From NCBI RefSeq assembly GCF_000310245.1, contig NC_020505.1:1646001-1710000 (forward strand): DNA of 64,000 nucleotides. The letters are read 5' to 3'. The stretch is from Candidatus Sulfuricurvum sp. RIFRC-1 (GTDB taxonomy: Bacteria; Campylobacterota; Campylobacteria; Campylobacterales; Sulfurimonadaceae). The notes under the pieces were generated by a model. That model saw only the letters and a list, made by a program, of their open reading frames with translations, made no database searches and was not told the origin of the DNA. Positions 11,271-18,924 of this stretch are shown here, in pieces (positions within the stretch are counted from its first letter, which is position 1; each line of letters begins with the position of its first letter). The position numbers and the translations under genes were made by a program.

Positions 11271-12020
11271 ATGAGCACCGAAGTCTATATCTTCATTGTT
11301 TGTATTCACCTTCTTGCCATAATCATGATTTTAGGGCTTGTAAAAATTCTCCCAACTACTTTTGCAGTACCGACACCTCCAAAAAAAATCATAGTGTTAG
11401 GGGTCTTCGCCGGTTTTGCACTTGGATGGTTTATATTATTTCCTATACGTTACTTTACAATCCGATACCCACCAATATCTTTCAATCAAAATAATGTTGT
11501 AGAAGGAAAAATACAATATATTGCTTCAGGTAGGACACCTATGGATACCGGATCTTTAATTGTAGTTTATCAAAATAACGGTTCTGTGAAAGCTCTTGAA
11601 TGCTATGGTGCTAAAGAAAAATGGCTAAAATACAATGCGATACCATGTGGAAATGATGACATCGCATATCGAGAATTAAACGGACAAATTGGGAAAATAT
11701 GGTTCTATAATGATTTATTGCCTACAAATAGCCCCAACTCTTATGTGAGAGATAAAGCTGTTCAAATCGTTTTACAGCATAAAACCTATCCCTATGATAT
11801 TCAAGTGAAAGTCATTAAAGAATCATTGAAAAGCAAAATAAGTGACCCTTTTCATGAAGATAATATTATTACGGCAATCGGATTTTTACTTTTTACTTTA
11901 ACAGGTTTTATATTAATTTTGAAAAACAAACATATCGATTTACATAAAGAAGAAATCGATGCTAATGTAGCCAAGATGTGGGAAGCATATAATAGAAAGC
12001 ATAACAAACCATTAGATTAG
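11271..12020 (+). CDS. Membrane protein of unknown function after LemA/DUF3137
   Basis: 249 residues with N-terminal helices (IFIVCIHLLAIIMILGLV and VLGVFAGFALGWFILF), a central predicted extracytoplasmic domain at about 70-195, and a C-terminal helix (AIGFLLFTLTGFILIL) before a charged tail (HKEEIDANVAKMWEAYNRKH). I do not recognise the family; a distant DUF3592-like relation is possible but not shown. It begins 2 bp after the DUF3137 gene, so it is likely co-expressed. Its codon use is more AT-rich than that of its two partners, which hints at a later addition. Confidence 0.6.
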   Translation: MSTEVYIFIVCIHLLAIIMILGLVKILPTTFAVPTPPKKIIVLGVFAGFALGWFILFPIRYFTIRYPPISFNQNNVVEGKIQYIASGRTPMDTGSLIVVYQNNGSVKALECYGAKEKWLKYNAIPCGNDDIAYRELNGQIGKIWFYNDLLPTNSPNSYVRDKAVQIVLQHKTYPYDIQVKVIKESLKSKISDPFHEDNIITAIGFLLFTLTGFILILKNKHIDLHKEEIDANVAKMWEAYNRKHNKPLD

Positions 12021-12403
12021 TCGAAAAATGCCCCCTCAAAATGGGTCAAAATCTTCTCATCTTTCGTAAGCAGTGGATAATCTCGTGCCATTGCATTTGC
12101 AACGATAATACGATCAAACGGGTCACGTGTCCATTCCAATGAGAGACTCTTTTTGATAACGTCAAACATTTCCACCTCATCGACCCGTAAATCGATCATT
12201 GCATTTAGATCACCGAGAATATTATACGGGGTATCGGTGAGGCGACCGATCTCCTGCAAATATTTCAGCTCCATCATCACCATCGGAGAGATCAATAATG
12301 TATGAGCATTTTCTATCGCATCCAATGCTCTTTTTGAAAATTTCTCCAACTCTTTCTGCCGAAGCCATACGACGATATGGGTGTCTAAATAAAGGGTTTC
12401 CAT
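12017..12403 (-). CDS. VapC-like PIN-domain toxin
   Basis: 128-residue PIN-domain protein, predicted Mg2+-dependent RNase. The acidic active-site residues are visible: Asp7 (LYLDTHIVVW), Glu45 (MMELKYL), Asp94 and Asp97 (TRDPFDRIIVANA) and Asp115 (LLTKDEKI). Its start overlaps the preceding antitoxin frame by 19 bp, the normal arrangement for a type II toxin-antitoxin operon. The 3' end overlaps the convergent membrane-protein gene by 4 bp. RNA target unknown. Confidence 0.85.
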   Translation of the reverse strand: METLYLDTHIVVWLRQKELEKFSKRALDAIENAHTLLISPMVMMELKYLQEIGRLTDTPYNILGDLNAMIDLRVDEVEMFDVIKKSLSLEWTRDPFDRIIVANAMARDYPLLTKDEKILTHFEGAFFD

Positions 12404-12612
12404 TCACCCTCCCAAGACGTATTCATGAGTTCATCGTCACTGCATGAAGTAATTTTTTTAGGTTGAATCGCCTTAAGCCGGCTTTTTTTATGTTCTGGAA
12501 CAATCATTAAAATTTGCCCGTTTCGTTTCACTTCCAACGGTTCTTTGGTTTCAATCACAGAATCAAGTATATTATAGAGATTTTCTCTCAATTTTGAGGG
12601 TGTAATGGTCAT
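12385..12612 (-). CDS. Phd/YefM-type antitoxin of the PIN toxin
   Basis: 75 residues starting MTITPSKLRENLYNILD, which matches the Phd/YefM DNA-binding fold (a short strand, a SKLRENL-type helix, then the PLEVKRNGQILMIV strand pair). The C-terminal part (TSCSDDELMNTSWEGEW) would be the toxin-binding tail. It has an excellent ribosome site (AGGAGGT) and overlaps the toxin start. A TATAAT box and two CGTACG operator-like repeats lie directly upstream, suggesting autoregulation. Confidence 0.8.
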   Translation of the reverse strand: MTITPSKLRENLYNILDSVIETKEPLEVKRNGQILMIVPEHKKSRLKAIQPKKITSCSDDELMNTSWEGEWKPFI

Positions 12613-12634
12613 GATTTACCTCCTGAATAAAAGT

Positions 12635-12675
12635 ATTATATCATAAACGTACGTTTTATTATTACATCGTACGTT
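12635..12675 (-). promoter_or_regulatory. Toxin-antitoxin promoter with two operator-like repeats
   Basis: On the minus strand a TATAAT -10 (12635-12640) lies 22 bp from the antitoxin start. The perfect palindrome AACGTACGTT (12646-12655) sits inside the -35/-10 spacer and a second CGTACG box with the same right half (12666-12675) sits 20 bp upstream, about two helical turns away. This fits cooperative binding of an antitoxin-toxin complex. Confidence 0.6.
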
Positions 12676-12676
12676 A

Positions 12677-13252
12677 TTAGAGTTTTTGAATCGTACGCCC
12701 TACTGCCGTATAGAACTGTTCCAGTTTCTCTGCTGTTGCTTCGACACTAAACTCAGCCCCTTTTTCTCCAAATATTTTACTAACGCAACGAATACCTTTT
12801 TGAGTTATCTCATATTCAACGATCGAAACACTTGAATACTCACACGTAAAACTCTGATCAACAAGTTTTTCATACGTGTGTAGTTGTGCTTGGGCATAGA
12901 CGGCATTTGCGGCATCGGCATAAGCTCGTACCAACCCTCCGGGTCCCAGTTTAGTTCCACCGAAATAGCGGACGGTGATAATCGCAGCATTAATCAGTTC
13001 ATGCCCTTGTAAAACCGCTAATGTCGGTTTACCCGATGTCCCTTTAGGCTCGCCGTCATCACTGGATGATTCAATAATCTGATCAAATTCATTAAGACTA
13101 CGAGATGCGCTCACCCAATGAACCGCTTTAGGATGTTCGGCGCGTAACCGTGCCATTTGCTCATCAAACATCGTATTTGGTATTAAATGAGCGATAAATT
13201 TCGATCCTTTTATCTCAATCGAATCACTAAATAGTTTCTCTACAGTTTTCAT
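12677..13252 (-). CDS. YigZ/IMPACT family protein
   Basis: 191 residues from the ATG at 13252. The IMPACT-domain motif SSDDGEPKGTSGKP and the downstream ITVRYFGGTKLGPGGLVRAY are diagnostic; a C-terminal ferredoxin-like RNA-binding half (DUF1949-like) follows. Members bind translation components or nucleic acid, but the bacterial function is not settled. A longer frame could begin at 13303, but the family start MKTVEKLF is at 13252, and an extended -10 box (TGGTATAAT) ends only 7 bp before this ATG, so the mRNA may be leaderless. Confidence 0.85.
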   Translation of the reverse strand: MKTVEKLFSDSIEIKGSKFIAHLIPNTMFDEQMARLRAEHPKAVHWVSASRSLNEFDQIIESSSDDGEPKGTSGKPTLAVLQGHELINAAIITVRYFGGTKLGPGGLVRAYADAANAVYAQAQLHTYEKLVDQSFTCEYSSVSIVEYEITQKGIRCVSKIFGEKGAEFSVEATAEKLEQFYTAVGRTIQKL

Positions 13253-13259
13253 ACATGCG

Positions 13260-13279
13260 ATTATACCATTTGCTATAAT
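13260..13279. promoter_or_regulatory. Back-to-back extended -10 boxes for yigZ and the 55-aa protein
   Basis: TGGTATAAT on the minus strand (-10 hexamer at 13260-13265) and TGCTATAAT on the plus strand (hexamer at 13274-13279) lie 8 bp apart and diverge. Each has the TGn extension. The two RNA polymerases would cover each other's -35 region. Confidence 0.6.
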
Positions 13280-13303
13280 GGCACATTTACTTTTGGAGTT
13301 CAA

Positions 13304-13471
13304 ATGATCGATTTTTTGATGAGCGGATACGGATTAGGTTCAATGGGTCTAGTCGGTATTATCCTCTTTTTAGTCTATCTCAAACTAATGAAATGGGTTT
13401 TTAAAATTGCAATTTTTGGCATCATAGCACTCGGAGCCTTTTGGTATTTTAATCCCCCTACCCTTGGATAA
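13304..13471 (+). CDS. 55-aa two-helix membrane protein upstream of mutY
   Basis: A short frame starting MIDFLMSGYGLGSM, with two hydrophobic helices (GLVGIILFLVYLKL and IAIFGIIALGAFWYF) separated by a short basic turn (KWVFK). It has a GGAG ribosome site 6 bp before the ATG and a matching promoter, and ends 7 bp before mutY, so it probably heads a two-gene transcript. I recognise no family. Confidence 0.6.
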   Translation: MIDFLMSGYGLGSMGLVGIILFLVYLKLMKWVFKIAIFGIIALGAFWYFNPPTLG

Positions 13472-13478
13472 GTTCTAA

Positions 13479-14435
13479 ATGTCTACCCCGCAACAATTGC
13501 TTCTAGCATGGTATAAAATCAATGGCCGTCATGATCTCCCATGGCGAACCACGGATAATCCCTATCACATCTACCTCAGTGAAATCATGCTTCAGCAAAC
13601 GCAGGTCAAAACGGTGTTAGAGCGGTTTTATTTCCCGTTTTTACAAAGGTTCCCGACATTGCAAAATGTAGCAGATTCCGAGCTGGATGATGTTCTAAAA
13701 ATGTGGGAGGGACTTGGATATTATACTAGGGCTAAAAACCTCCATAATGCCGCTAGGACGTGCAACGGTACACTCCCGACTAATGCTCACGATTTAATGC
13801 AGCTTAGCGGTATAGGGCGATCCACTGCCCACGCTATTGCCGCCTTTGCTTTTGATGAAGCGTTACCTATCCTCGATGCCAACGTAAAGAGGATACTGCA
13901 CCGCTATTTCGCTCTTTGCGAACGCCATGAAAAAAAGCTCTGGGAATATGCTTACACCCTTTTTGATCCTCTTCATCCCTTTGAATACAATCAGGCGATG
14001 ATGGATCTCGGTTCATCACTTTGTTTGCCGAAAAAGCCGCTCTGCGATCTCTGTCCATTTGAACAAACATGCCAAGGAAAGTTCGATCCCCTCTCCTATC
14101 CCGAACCAAAAATAAAAACGATCAAACCGATCCGATTCCGCAATATCATTGTCAATAAAAAAGAAGAGTTATACGCACTAACACAACGTACGGAGCGATT
14201 TTTACACGGTTTATGGGGATTTTATGAGTCTGAAAAGCCGCTTCGTACACCATTTAAACATTTAGGACATATCACCCAAAGCTACAGCCATTTTACCCTC
14301 GAAGCGGACGTTTATCTAAGTTTTGAGGATATGAATGAAGAAGGGCTTGAATGGTTCGATCTTAGAGAGATCGCACAGCTATCACTCAGCCGAGCCGATC
14401 ATAAAGTGCTTGAATTTATAAAGCAAAACGCTTAG
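13479..14435 (+). CDS. mutY: A/G-specific adenine DNA glycosylase
   Basis: Removes adenine mispaired with 8-oxoguanine. The 318-residue protein has the catalytic Glu in LSEIMLQQTQVKTV, the helix-hairpin-helix LMQLSGIGRSTAHAIAAFA, the catalytic Asp in ILDANVKRIL, and a [4Fe-4S] cluster loop with Cys spacing C-x6-C-x2-C-x5-C (LCLPKKPLCDLCPFEQTC). The C-terminal NUDIX-like recognition domain is shorter than in E. coli MutY, as in other Campylobacterota-type proteins. The 3' end overlaps the convergent ttcA by 20 bp. Confidence 0.95.
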   Translation: MSTPQQLLLAWYKINGRHDLPWRTTDNPYHIYLSEIMLQQTQVKTVLERFYFPFLQRFPTLQNVADSELDDVLKMWEGLGYYTRAKNLHNAARTCNGTLPTNAHDLMQLSGIGRSTAHAIAAFAFDEALPILDANVKRILHRYFALCERHEKKLWEYAYTLFDPLHPFEYNQAMMDLGSSLCLPKKPLCDLCPFEQTCQGKFDPLSYPEPKIKTIKPIRFRNIIVNKKEELYALTQRTERFLHGLWGFYESEKPLRTPFKHLGHITQSYSHFTLEADVYLSFEDMNEEGLEWFDLREIAQLSLSRADHKVLEFIKQNA

Positions 14436-15174
14436 GATCAAAAAAAGTTTCATCGCTGATATGACCGAATGCGGAGTTGATCGAAACAAATAGATCAGGA
14501 TATTTCTCTTCCATCTCAAAGAGCATTTTTTTCATACTTGCTCTGGCATGAGGCATTTTGACATCAAACCGCATGGCTGGACATGCTTCATCACCGATGG
14601 TCGGCATCTCATTTTCCAAGGCACAGGCAGCAAGCTGACGTTCACGCAGCTGTATCAAAGGACGGATAACGATTAGCCCGTTGCCTGCTTTGTATTTGGG
14701 AGCAAGCGCTCTCATCTGACCGTTGTAAATTAGATTCATAAAAAAGCTCTCTGCACTATCATCGAGATGATGGCCAAGGGCTACTTTATTGCATCCGAAT
14801 TTCTCTGCCGCACTGTACAATGCACCTCTGCGCATACGTGAAAAGAAACTGCAAAACGAAGAGTTCTGGCGAATTTTCTCACCCGCGATCTCATACGTAT
14901 TGGTCTCATGAATTTCATGAGGAATCCCATGCTCGGCACAATGTGCGATTAGGGCAGAGAGATCTTCCCCCATCCCATACGTCACTGTCACGGCCAGTAT
15001 CTCAAATTTAAATGGGGCACGACGTTGCTGTTCGCGCATCGCATGTACCATCGTAAGGGAATCTTTACCGCCGCTAAGAGCAACCAGAATTTTATCACCC
15101 TCTTCGATAAGACCGAATTCACCATTTGTACGCCCGATTTGGCGCATTATCTTTTTACTTAATTTAATCGCCAA
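14416..15174 (-). CDS. TtcA-like PP-loop tRNA thiolation protein
   Basis: 252 residues; N-type ATP pyrophosphatase with the PP-loop SGGKDS (34-39) and the GHHLDDSAESFFMN segment. It aligns along its length with TtcA, which makes 2-thiocytidine-32 in tRNA using a [4Fe-4S] cluster held by three Cys. Here the first Cys (Cys108) and the third (Cys198) have counterparts, but the second, in the CxxC before SRMRRG, is Phe111. The cluster may therefore be held differently or lost, or the substrate may differ. Its start overlaps the end of mtnN by 11 bp. Confidence 0.8.
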   Translation of the reverse strand: MAIKLSKKIMRQIGRTNGEFGLIEEGDKILVALSGGKDSLTMVHAMREQQRRAPFKFEILAVTVTYGMGEDLSALIAHCAEHGIPHEIHETNTYEIAGEKIRQNSSFCSFFSRMRRGALYSAAEKFGCNKVALGHHLDDSAESFFMNLIYNGQMRALAPKYKAGNGLIVIRPLIQLRERQLAACALENEMPTIGDEACPAMRFDVKMPHARASMKKMLFEMEEKYPDLFVSINSAFGHISDETFFDPKRFAL

Positions 15175-15856
15175 TGCGTTTTACCATCTCTAAAATGAAT
15201 TTGGCACTCACCTGTGCCGAACTTTGCAAAAAGGTATCGAAATCAACACCGGCATCCCCATCAGCACTGTCACTGATAGAACGAAGAACAAAAAACGGAA
15301 CTCCAAAGTTATGACAGACACAAGCGACACTTGCCCCTTCCATCTCTAAGGCATCGGCATTAAAGGTTTTTTCAATCCATGCTTTACGCTCTGGCGATGC
15401 AACAAACTGATCTCCCGTCGCAATAATCCCCTCATACAAATCAACACCCATATCAATCGCAATCTCTGATGCCAAAGAGCGTAGATCAGCATCCGATTCA
15501 ATCATTACCGAACTCTCGGGGATAAATCCATCAGGATGACCGAATGCGGTGATGTCGACATCATGTTGGCACAATTGGCTCGCCATAATCAAATCGCCGA
15601 TTTTCAAATCTTTAGATATGCCACCGGCGACACCGCTAAATAGAAGTGCTTTGCAACCGTAACGCTCCAGCATTACCGAAGCGGTAATCGCCGAAAAGAC
15701 TTTCCCGATTTTTGAATAGGCAATGACAAGATCATGCCCTGCGTACTGTGCACGGTAAAATATATTTCCGGCATGTTCTTCGCTCGTGTAATCACCGAGT
15801 GCAGCTAAAATCGGATCGATCTCTTCACGCATTGCGCCCATAATGGCTATTTGCAT
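15164..15856 (-). CDS. mtnN: 5'-methylthioadenosine/S-adenosylhomocysteine nucleosidase
   Basis: 230 residues; hydrolyses the glycosidic bond of MTA, SAH and 5'-deoxyadenosine. Visible are the start IAIMGAMREEIDP (catalytic Glu), SGVAGGI, GDQFVAS, ALEMEGASVACVC and SISDSADGDAG with the catalytic Asp. In Campylobacterota the same enzyme commonly also cleaves 6-amino-6-deoxyfutalosine in the alternative menaquinone pathway (MqnB role), so dual function is likely though not demonstrable here. It lies 15 bp after the nitrilase-family gene. Confidence 0.93.
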   Translation of the reverse strand: MQIAIMGAMREEIDPILAALGDYTSEEHAGNIFYRAQYAGHDLVIAYSKIGKVFSAITASVMLERYGCKALLFSGVAGGISKDLKIGDLIMASQLCQHDVDITAFGHPDGFIPESSVMIESDADLRSLASEIAIDMGVDLYEGIIATGDQFVASPERKAWIEKTFNADALEMEGASVACVCHNFGVPFFVLRSISDSADGDAGVDFDTFLQSSAQVSAKFILEMVKRIGD

Positions 15857-15871
15857 CCTATACCTACTTTT

Positions 15872-16630
15872 TTATGAATTACGAGACAGGTAACGTCCCA
15901 GTTTTTGAAGGGAATGGTTCAGTTCAACCACTACACTTTGAGTTTCAAACCTCTCCAATACATGCTCACATAGTCCCATTGGGGTAATCACCCGGCTACC
16001 ACCCCAAAATCCAAGACCATCTTCAAATCCTACACGGTTGACAAAAACAACATAGTTATGGCTTAGCAATGCCGTAGCCTTTAAAAGAGCATCCCATTGG
16101 GATTCAATCACCAACGCATTTTCTTCAAACCCCCGTGCAGGCGAAGCAGAAAGGACGTAAACTATTTCAGCATCACTTGCCGCAATCGCAGTTATCGTCT
16201 CTGCACGCCATAAATCCTCGCAAATAACCATGATAGCATTTCCGTATGGAGTTTCAAACGGTTCTATCGTATCACCGGCAATGAAATAACGCCCCTCTTC
16301 AAACATTCCGTACGTCGGAAGGTGATTTTTGTGATGGATGTGGACTAATTTTCCTTGTGAAAAGTACAAGGCACTGTTATACACTTTTCCCTCATCCCAC
16401 AATGCGGCACCGATCGCAATATCACACGCAATACTGGCCTCTGCGAGAGTGGATAACTCTTCAATCTTCCATGCATCTTCATAAAGCTTATCCTGCAGCA
16501 GATACCCGCTGAGAGAGAGTTCAGGGAAAATGACAACATCCGCATCTGAATTCGCTTCAATCAGCCCTAAAACATCACTGAGGTTGGAACGATTGAGTTT
16601 TGGTGAAGATTGAATCAATGCTAGCTTCAT
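15872..16630 (-). CDS. Carbon-nitrogen hydrolase (nitrilase superfamily)
   Basis: 252 residues with the full catalytic triad of the superfamily: Glu37 (FPELSLSGY), Lys101 (HHKNHLPTYGMFEEGRYF) and Cys137 (MVICEDLW). The region around Lys101 and Cys137 resembles the glutaminase domain of NAD synthetases, suggesting amide hydrolysis, but there is no synthetase domain. Substrate unknown. The start overlaps fabD's stop by 4 bp (ATGA), so it is translationally coupled to a fatty-acid gene. Confidence 0.85.
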   Translation of the reverse strand: MKLALIQSSPKLNRSNLSDVLGLIEANSDADVVIFPELSLSGYLLQDKLYEDAWKIEELSTLAEASIACDIAIGAALWDEGKVYNSALYFSQGKLVHIHHKNHLPTYGMFEEGRYFIAGDTIEPFETPYGNAIMVICEDLWRAETITAIAASDAEIVYVLSASPARGFEENALVIESQWDALLKATALLSHNYVVFVNRVGFEDGLGFWGGSRVITPMGLCEHVLERFETQSVVVELNHSLQKLGRYLSRNS

Positions 16631-17562
16631 GAGAGGGCTTCACATACCTTTGCAAGTGATTCCATATCCGAAATCCCCACGGTCTCAACATCAGGAGCAT
16701 TACGCTTATTCAGCCCTTTGAGAACTGCACCGTTTCCAAATTCAATCATCATCTCAATTTCACCACTGATAGCTTCAATCGATTGTTTGTATTTAACCGG
16801 CTGAATCAACTGAACTTTGAGCCATTTTATTGCATCTTCTTTGGTTGCATAACGCTCCATCGAAGCATTTGAGACGATCGGAGCACTAAAAGAATCATTA
16901 ACCATCGCTTCCATCGCTTCGCCTAGCGGATCCATCGCAGACTCAAGAAGTGGACAATGGCTAGCGATTGACATATTCAAAAGCAATGCTCTCTTCGCTC
17001 CCGCTTCTTTGAATACACTCTCCATCGCTTGAAGATCTTCTTTGATTCCCGCTACGACGAGCTGACCCGCTTGGTTATAGTTAGCCGGCCAAACTCGTTT
17101 GCCTTCACTCTCGGCCTTGATACAAAGTTCTTCAACAACCGCATCATCCAAACCTAAAATCGCCATCATTCCCGCATTGATACTCTCGCACGCTTGGCTC
17201 ATAAGTTTCCCGCGCTTGTGTACTAATTCTACCGCATCAACATAATCAATTGCGCCCGATGCGCATAGAGCACTGAATTCACCCAAAGAGTGACCCAAAA
17301 ACATCACTGCCGTTGTTGGATGAGTCTCTTGAAAGAGTTTATACGCAATCATTGAAATCAATAAAATCGCAGGTTGTGTATACTCGGTTTTATCAAGCTG
17401 TTCATTTGTTTCAAACAAAAGTTGGGTAAAATCAACACCGATACGCTCACCCGCTTTTTCAAACATCTCACGCGCTAATGGAGAATTTTCATAAAATGAT
17501 TTACCCATACCAATAGTTTGGGATCCCTGACCCGGGAAAATCATCGCGATTTTTTTGGACAT
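16627..17562 (-). CDS. fabD: Malonyl-CoA:ACP transacylase
   Basis: 311 residues; loads malonyl groups onto acyl carrier protein for fatty-acid synthesis. The nucleophile Ser92 is in GHSLGE, the oxyanion loop GQGSQ is at 11-15, and the catalytic His is in NMSIASHCPLLES near residue 203. Full family length. Its start overlaps the stop of the upstream regulator-like gene by 1 bp and its end overlaps the nitrilase gene, so all three are translated together. Confidence 0.96.
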   Translation of the reverse strand: MSKKIAMIFPGQGSQTIGMGKSFYENSPLAREMFEKAGERIGVDFTQLLFETNEQLDKTEYTQPAILLISMIAYKLFQETHPTTAVMFLGHSLGEFSALCASGAIDYVDAVELVHKRGKLMSQACESINAGMMAILGLDDAVVEELCIKAESEGKRVWPANYNQAGQLVVAGIKEDLQAMESVFKEAGAKRALLLNMSIASHCPLLESAMDPLGEAMEAMVNDSFSAPIVSNASMERYATKEDAIKWLKVQLIQPVKYKQSIEAISGEIEMMIEFGNGAVLKGLNKRNAPDVETVGISDMESLAKVCEALS

Positions 17563-18371
17563 TAATGCTCCTTGGTTTCTAAATTATACTCTGCATGATC
17601 TGCAATTTTTTTCCGTAATGTATTACGGTTCAGTCCAAGCCGCTCAGCTAATTGCAACTGAGATTTAAACCGCTTGATACCTGCACGGATAAGCGGAACT
17701 TCATACAGATGCAAAAAAGCTCGATAATCATTGTTGCTTCCGAGCTTTACTTCTAAATAATGTTCCATAATTTCCATCAAATCATTCTCATTGATACTGT
17801 CAAACAGATAATGCAGATAGACCTGACGTCGCAGCGATATGGCATTTTCGCTTAGATCCGGGACAAAGCCTTCAAGATCAAATGGCTCAGATTTTCCGAG
17901 AGTATCTCTCGCCTCTTTAACAAAAGCATCAATCAATACCGTGACATCTTCATTACGTTCACTTAAAGGGGGTAATGCAAGGCGAATGGTAAAAATCTCA
18001 TCCAGCTGATCTTGGGAATAACGTCCACCGCCGGTAGCAATTACACGGGTACGTGTTTTTTGGATGGTTTCAATAAGACGTTTGAGATTTGCAACATTAT
18101 CAAGACGATGAATAATAACATCACTATGAGATTCAATCGCATCCAGAAGTTCATCAAAATGACTGGCATCAATGATGGGCGCATGAGGAAGGATATAGCG
18201 CGCTAGGGTAAGTTTACCCGTTCCGCGCTCTCCTAAAATAATAGCATTTACCCCTAAACCTTTGAGTAAATTAGCGGTTTTAAACGCTTCGATAGAAGCG
18301 CTTGAAGCGGTTAAAAAATTAGTGACATCCACAGCCGTGATTACCGCCGCTTCCACAACATCCGCTCTCAT
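17562..18371 (-). CDS. Degenerate NtrC-type AAA protein with Fis helix-turn-helix
   Basis: Up to 269 residues. A Walker A-like loop GERGTGKLTLARY and a Walker B-like strand DVIIHRLDN are recognisable, and the C-terminus has a Fis-type HTH (QLQLAERLGLNRNTLRKKI). The GAFTGA loop needed to contact sigma54 is absent, as is an N-terminal receiver domain, so this is probably a DNA-binding regulator that is not a true sigma54 activator. The start is uncertain: the ATG at 18371 overlaps slyD by 53 bp; a GTG at 18332 would reduce this. It is followed at once by fabD. Confidence 0.7.
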   Translation of the reverse strand: MRADVVEAAVITAVDVTNFLTASSASIEAFKTANLLKGLGVNAIILGERGTGKLTLARYILPHAPIIDASHFDELLDAIESHSDVIIHRLDNVANLKRLIETIQKTRTRVIATGGGRYSQDQLDEIFTIRLALPPLSERNEDVTVLIDAFVKEARDTLGKSEPFDLEGFVPDLSENAISLRRQVYLHYLFDSINENDLMEIMEHYLEVKLGSNNDYRAFLHLYEVPLIRAGIKRFKSQLQLAERLGLNRNTLRKKIADHAEYNLETKEH

Positions 18372-18840
18372 CCACTTTGTTCTCAGCAGGAATTCCGCTC
18401 ATCGCTTCTTCAGCCGATGCATCACGAACACTGCTGATGGTTACCGTAAATACCAAATCTTTCCCTGCAAGCGGGTGATTAAAATCGATGATTACAATAT
18501 CATCCTTGATCTCTTTAACCATAACTTGAACGGTTCCGCCATCTTCACCTTGACCGTACAATGTCATACCGACATTCAAATCGATCCCTGCAAATTGTTC
18601 ACGTGGAAGTTCTTGTTGTGCCTCTTCATTGTAATCGCCATATGCATCAGCAGCTTTTACAAGAACATCACCTTTATCACCCATGTTCATATTAGCAATC
18701 CCTGCTTCAAGACCAGGAATGATTTGTCCTTTTCCGAACATAAACGTCAACGGATGCCCGCCAACATTGCTGTCTACGACGTTTCCGCCATCACGTACTT
18801 CGTATTCGATCGATACGATTTGATTGTTTTCGATTGCCAT
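18319..18840 (-). CDS. slyD: FKBP-type peptidyl-prolyl isomerase with metal-binding tail
   Basis: 173 residues from the ATG at 18840, where the family start (MAIENNQIVSIEYEV) is preceded by AAGG; a longer frame reaching 18909 is not family-like. The FKBP core carries the insert-in-flap domain (FGKGQIIPGLEAGI, YGDYNEEAQQELPREQF, DFNHPLAGKDLVFTV). The tail is Cys/His-rich (GCCGSGGNHGCGCH), as in SlyD proteins that bind nickel and supply hydrogenase maturation. Chaperone, isomerase and nickel-carrier roles are known for the family. Confidence 0.92.
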   Translation of the reverse strand: MAIENNQIVSIEYEVRDGGNVVDSNVGGHPLTFMFGKGQIIPGLEAGIANMNMGDKGDVLVKAADAYGDYNEEAQQELPREQFAGIDLNVGMTLYGQGEDGGTVQVMVKEIKDDIVIIDFNHPLAGKDLVFTVTISSVRDASAEEAMSGIPAENKVDESGCCGSGGNHGCGCH

Positions 18841-18924
18841 TTGTAGTGCCTTAACTTTAGATGATGCGATTTTAGCACATTTACCTATGGTGATGCTGAA
18901 AACGCTCACTTAGAACGTCTCTGC

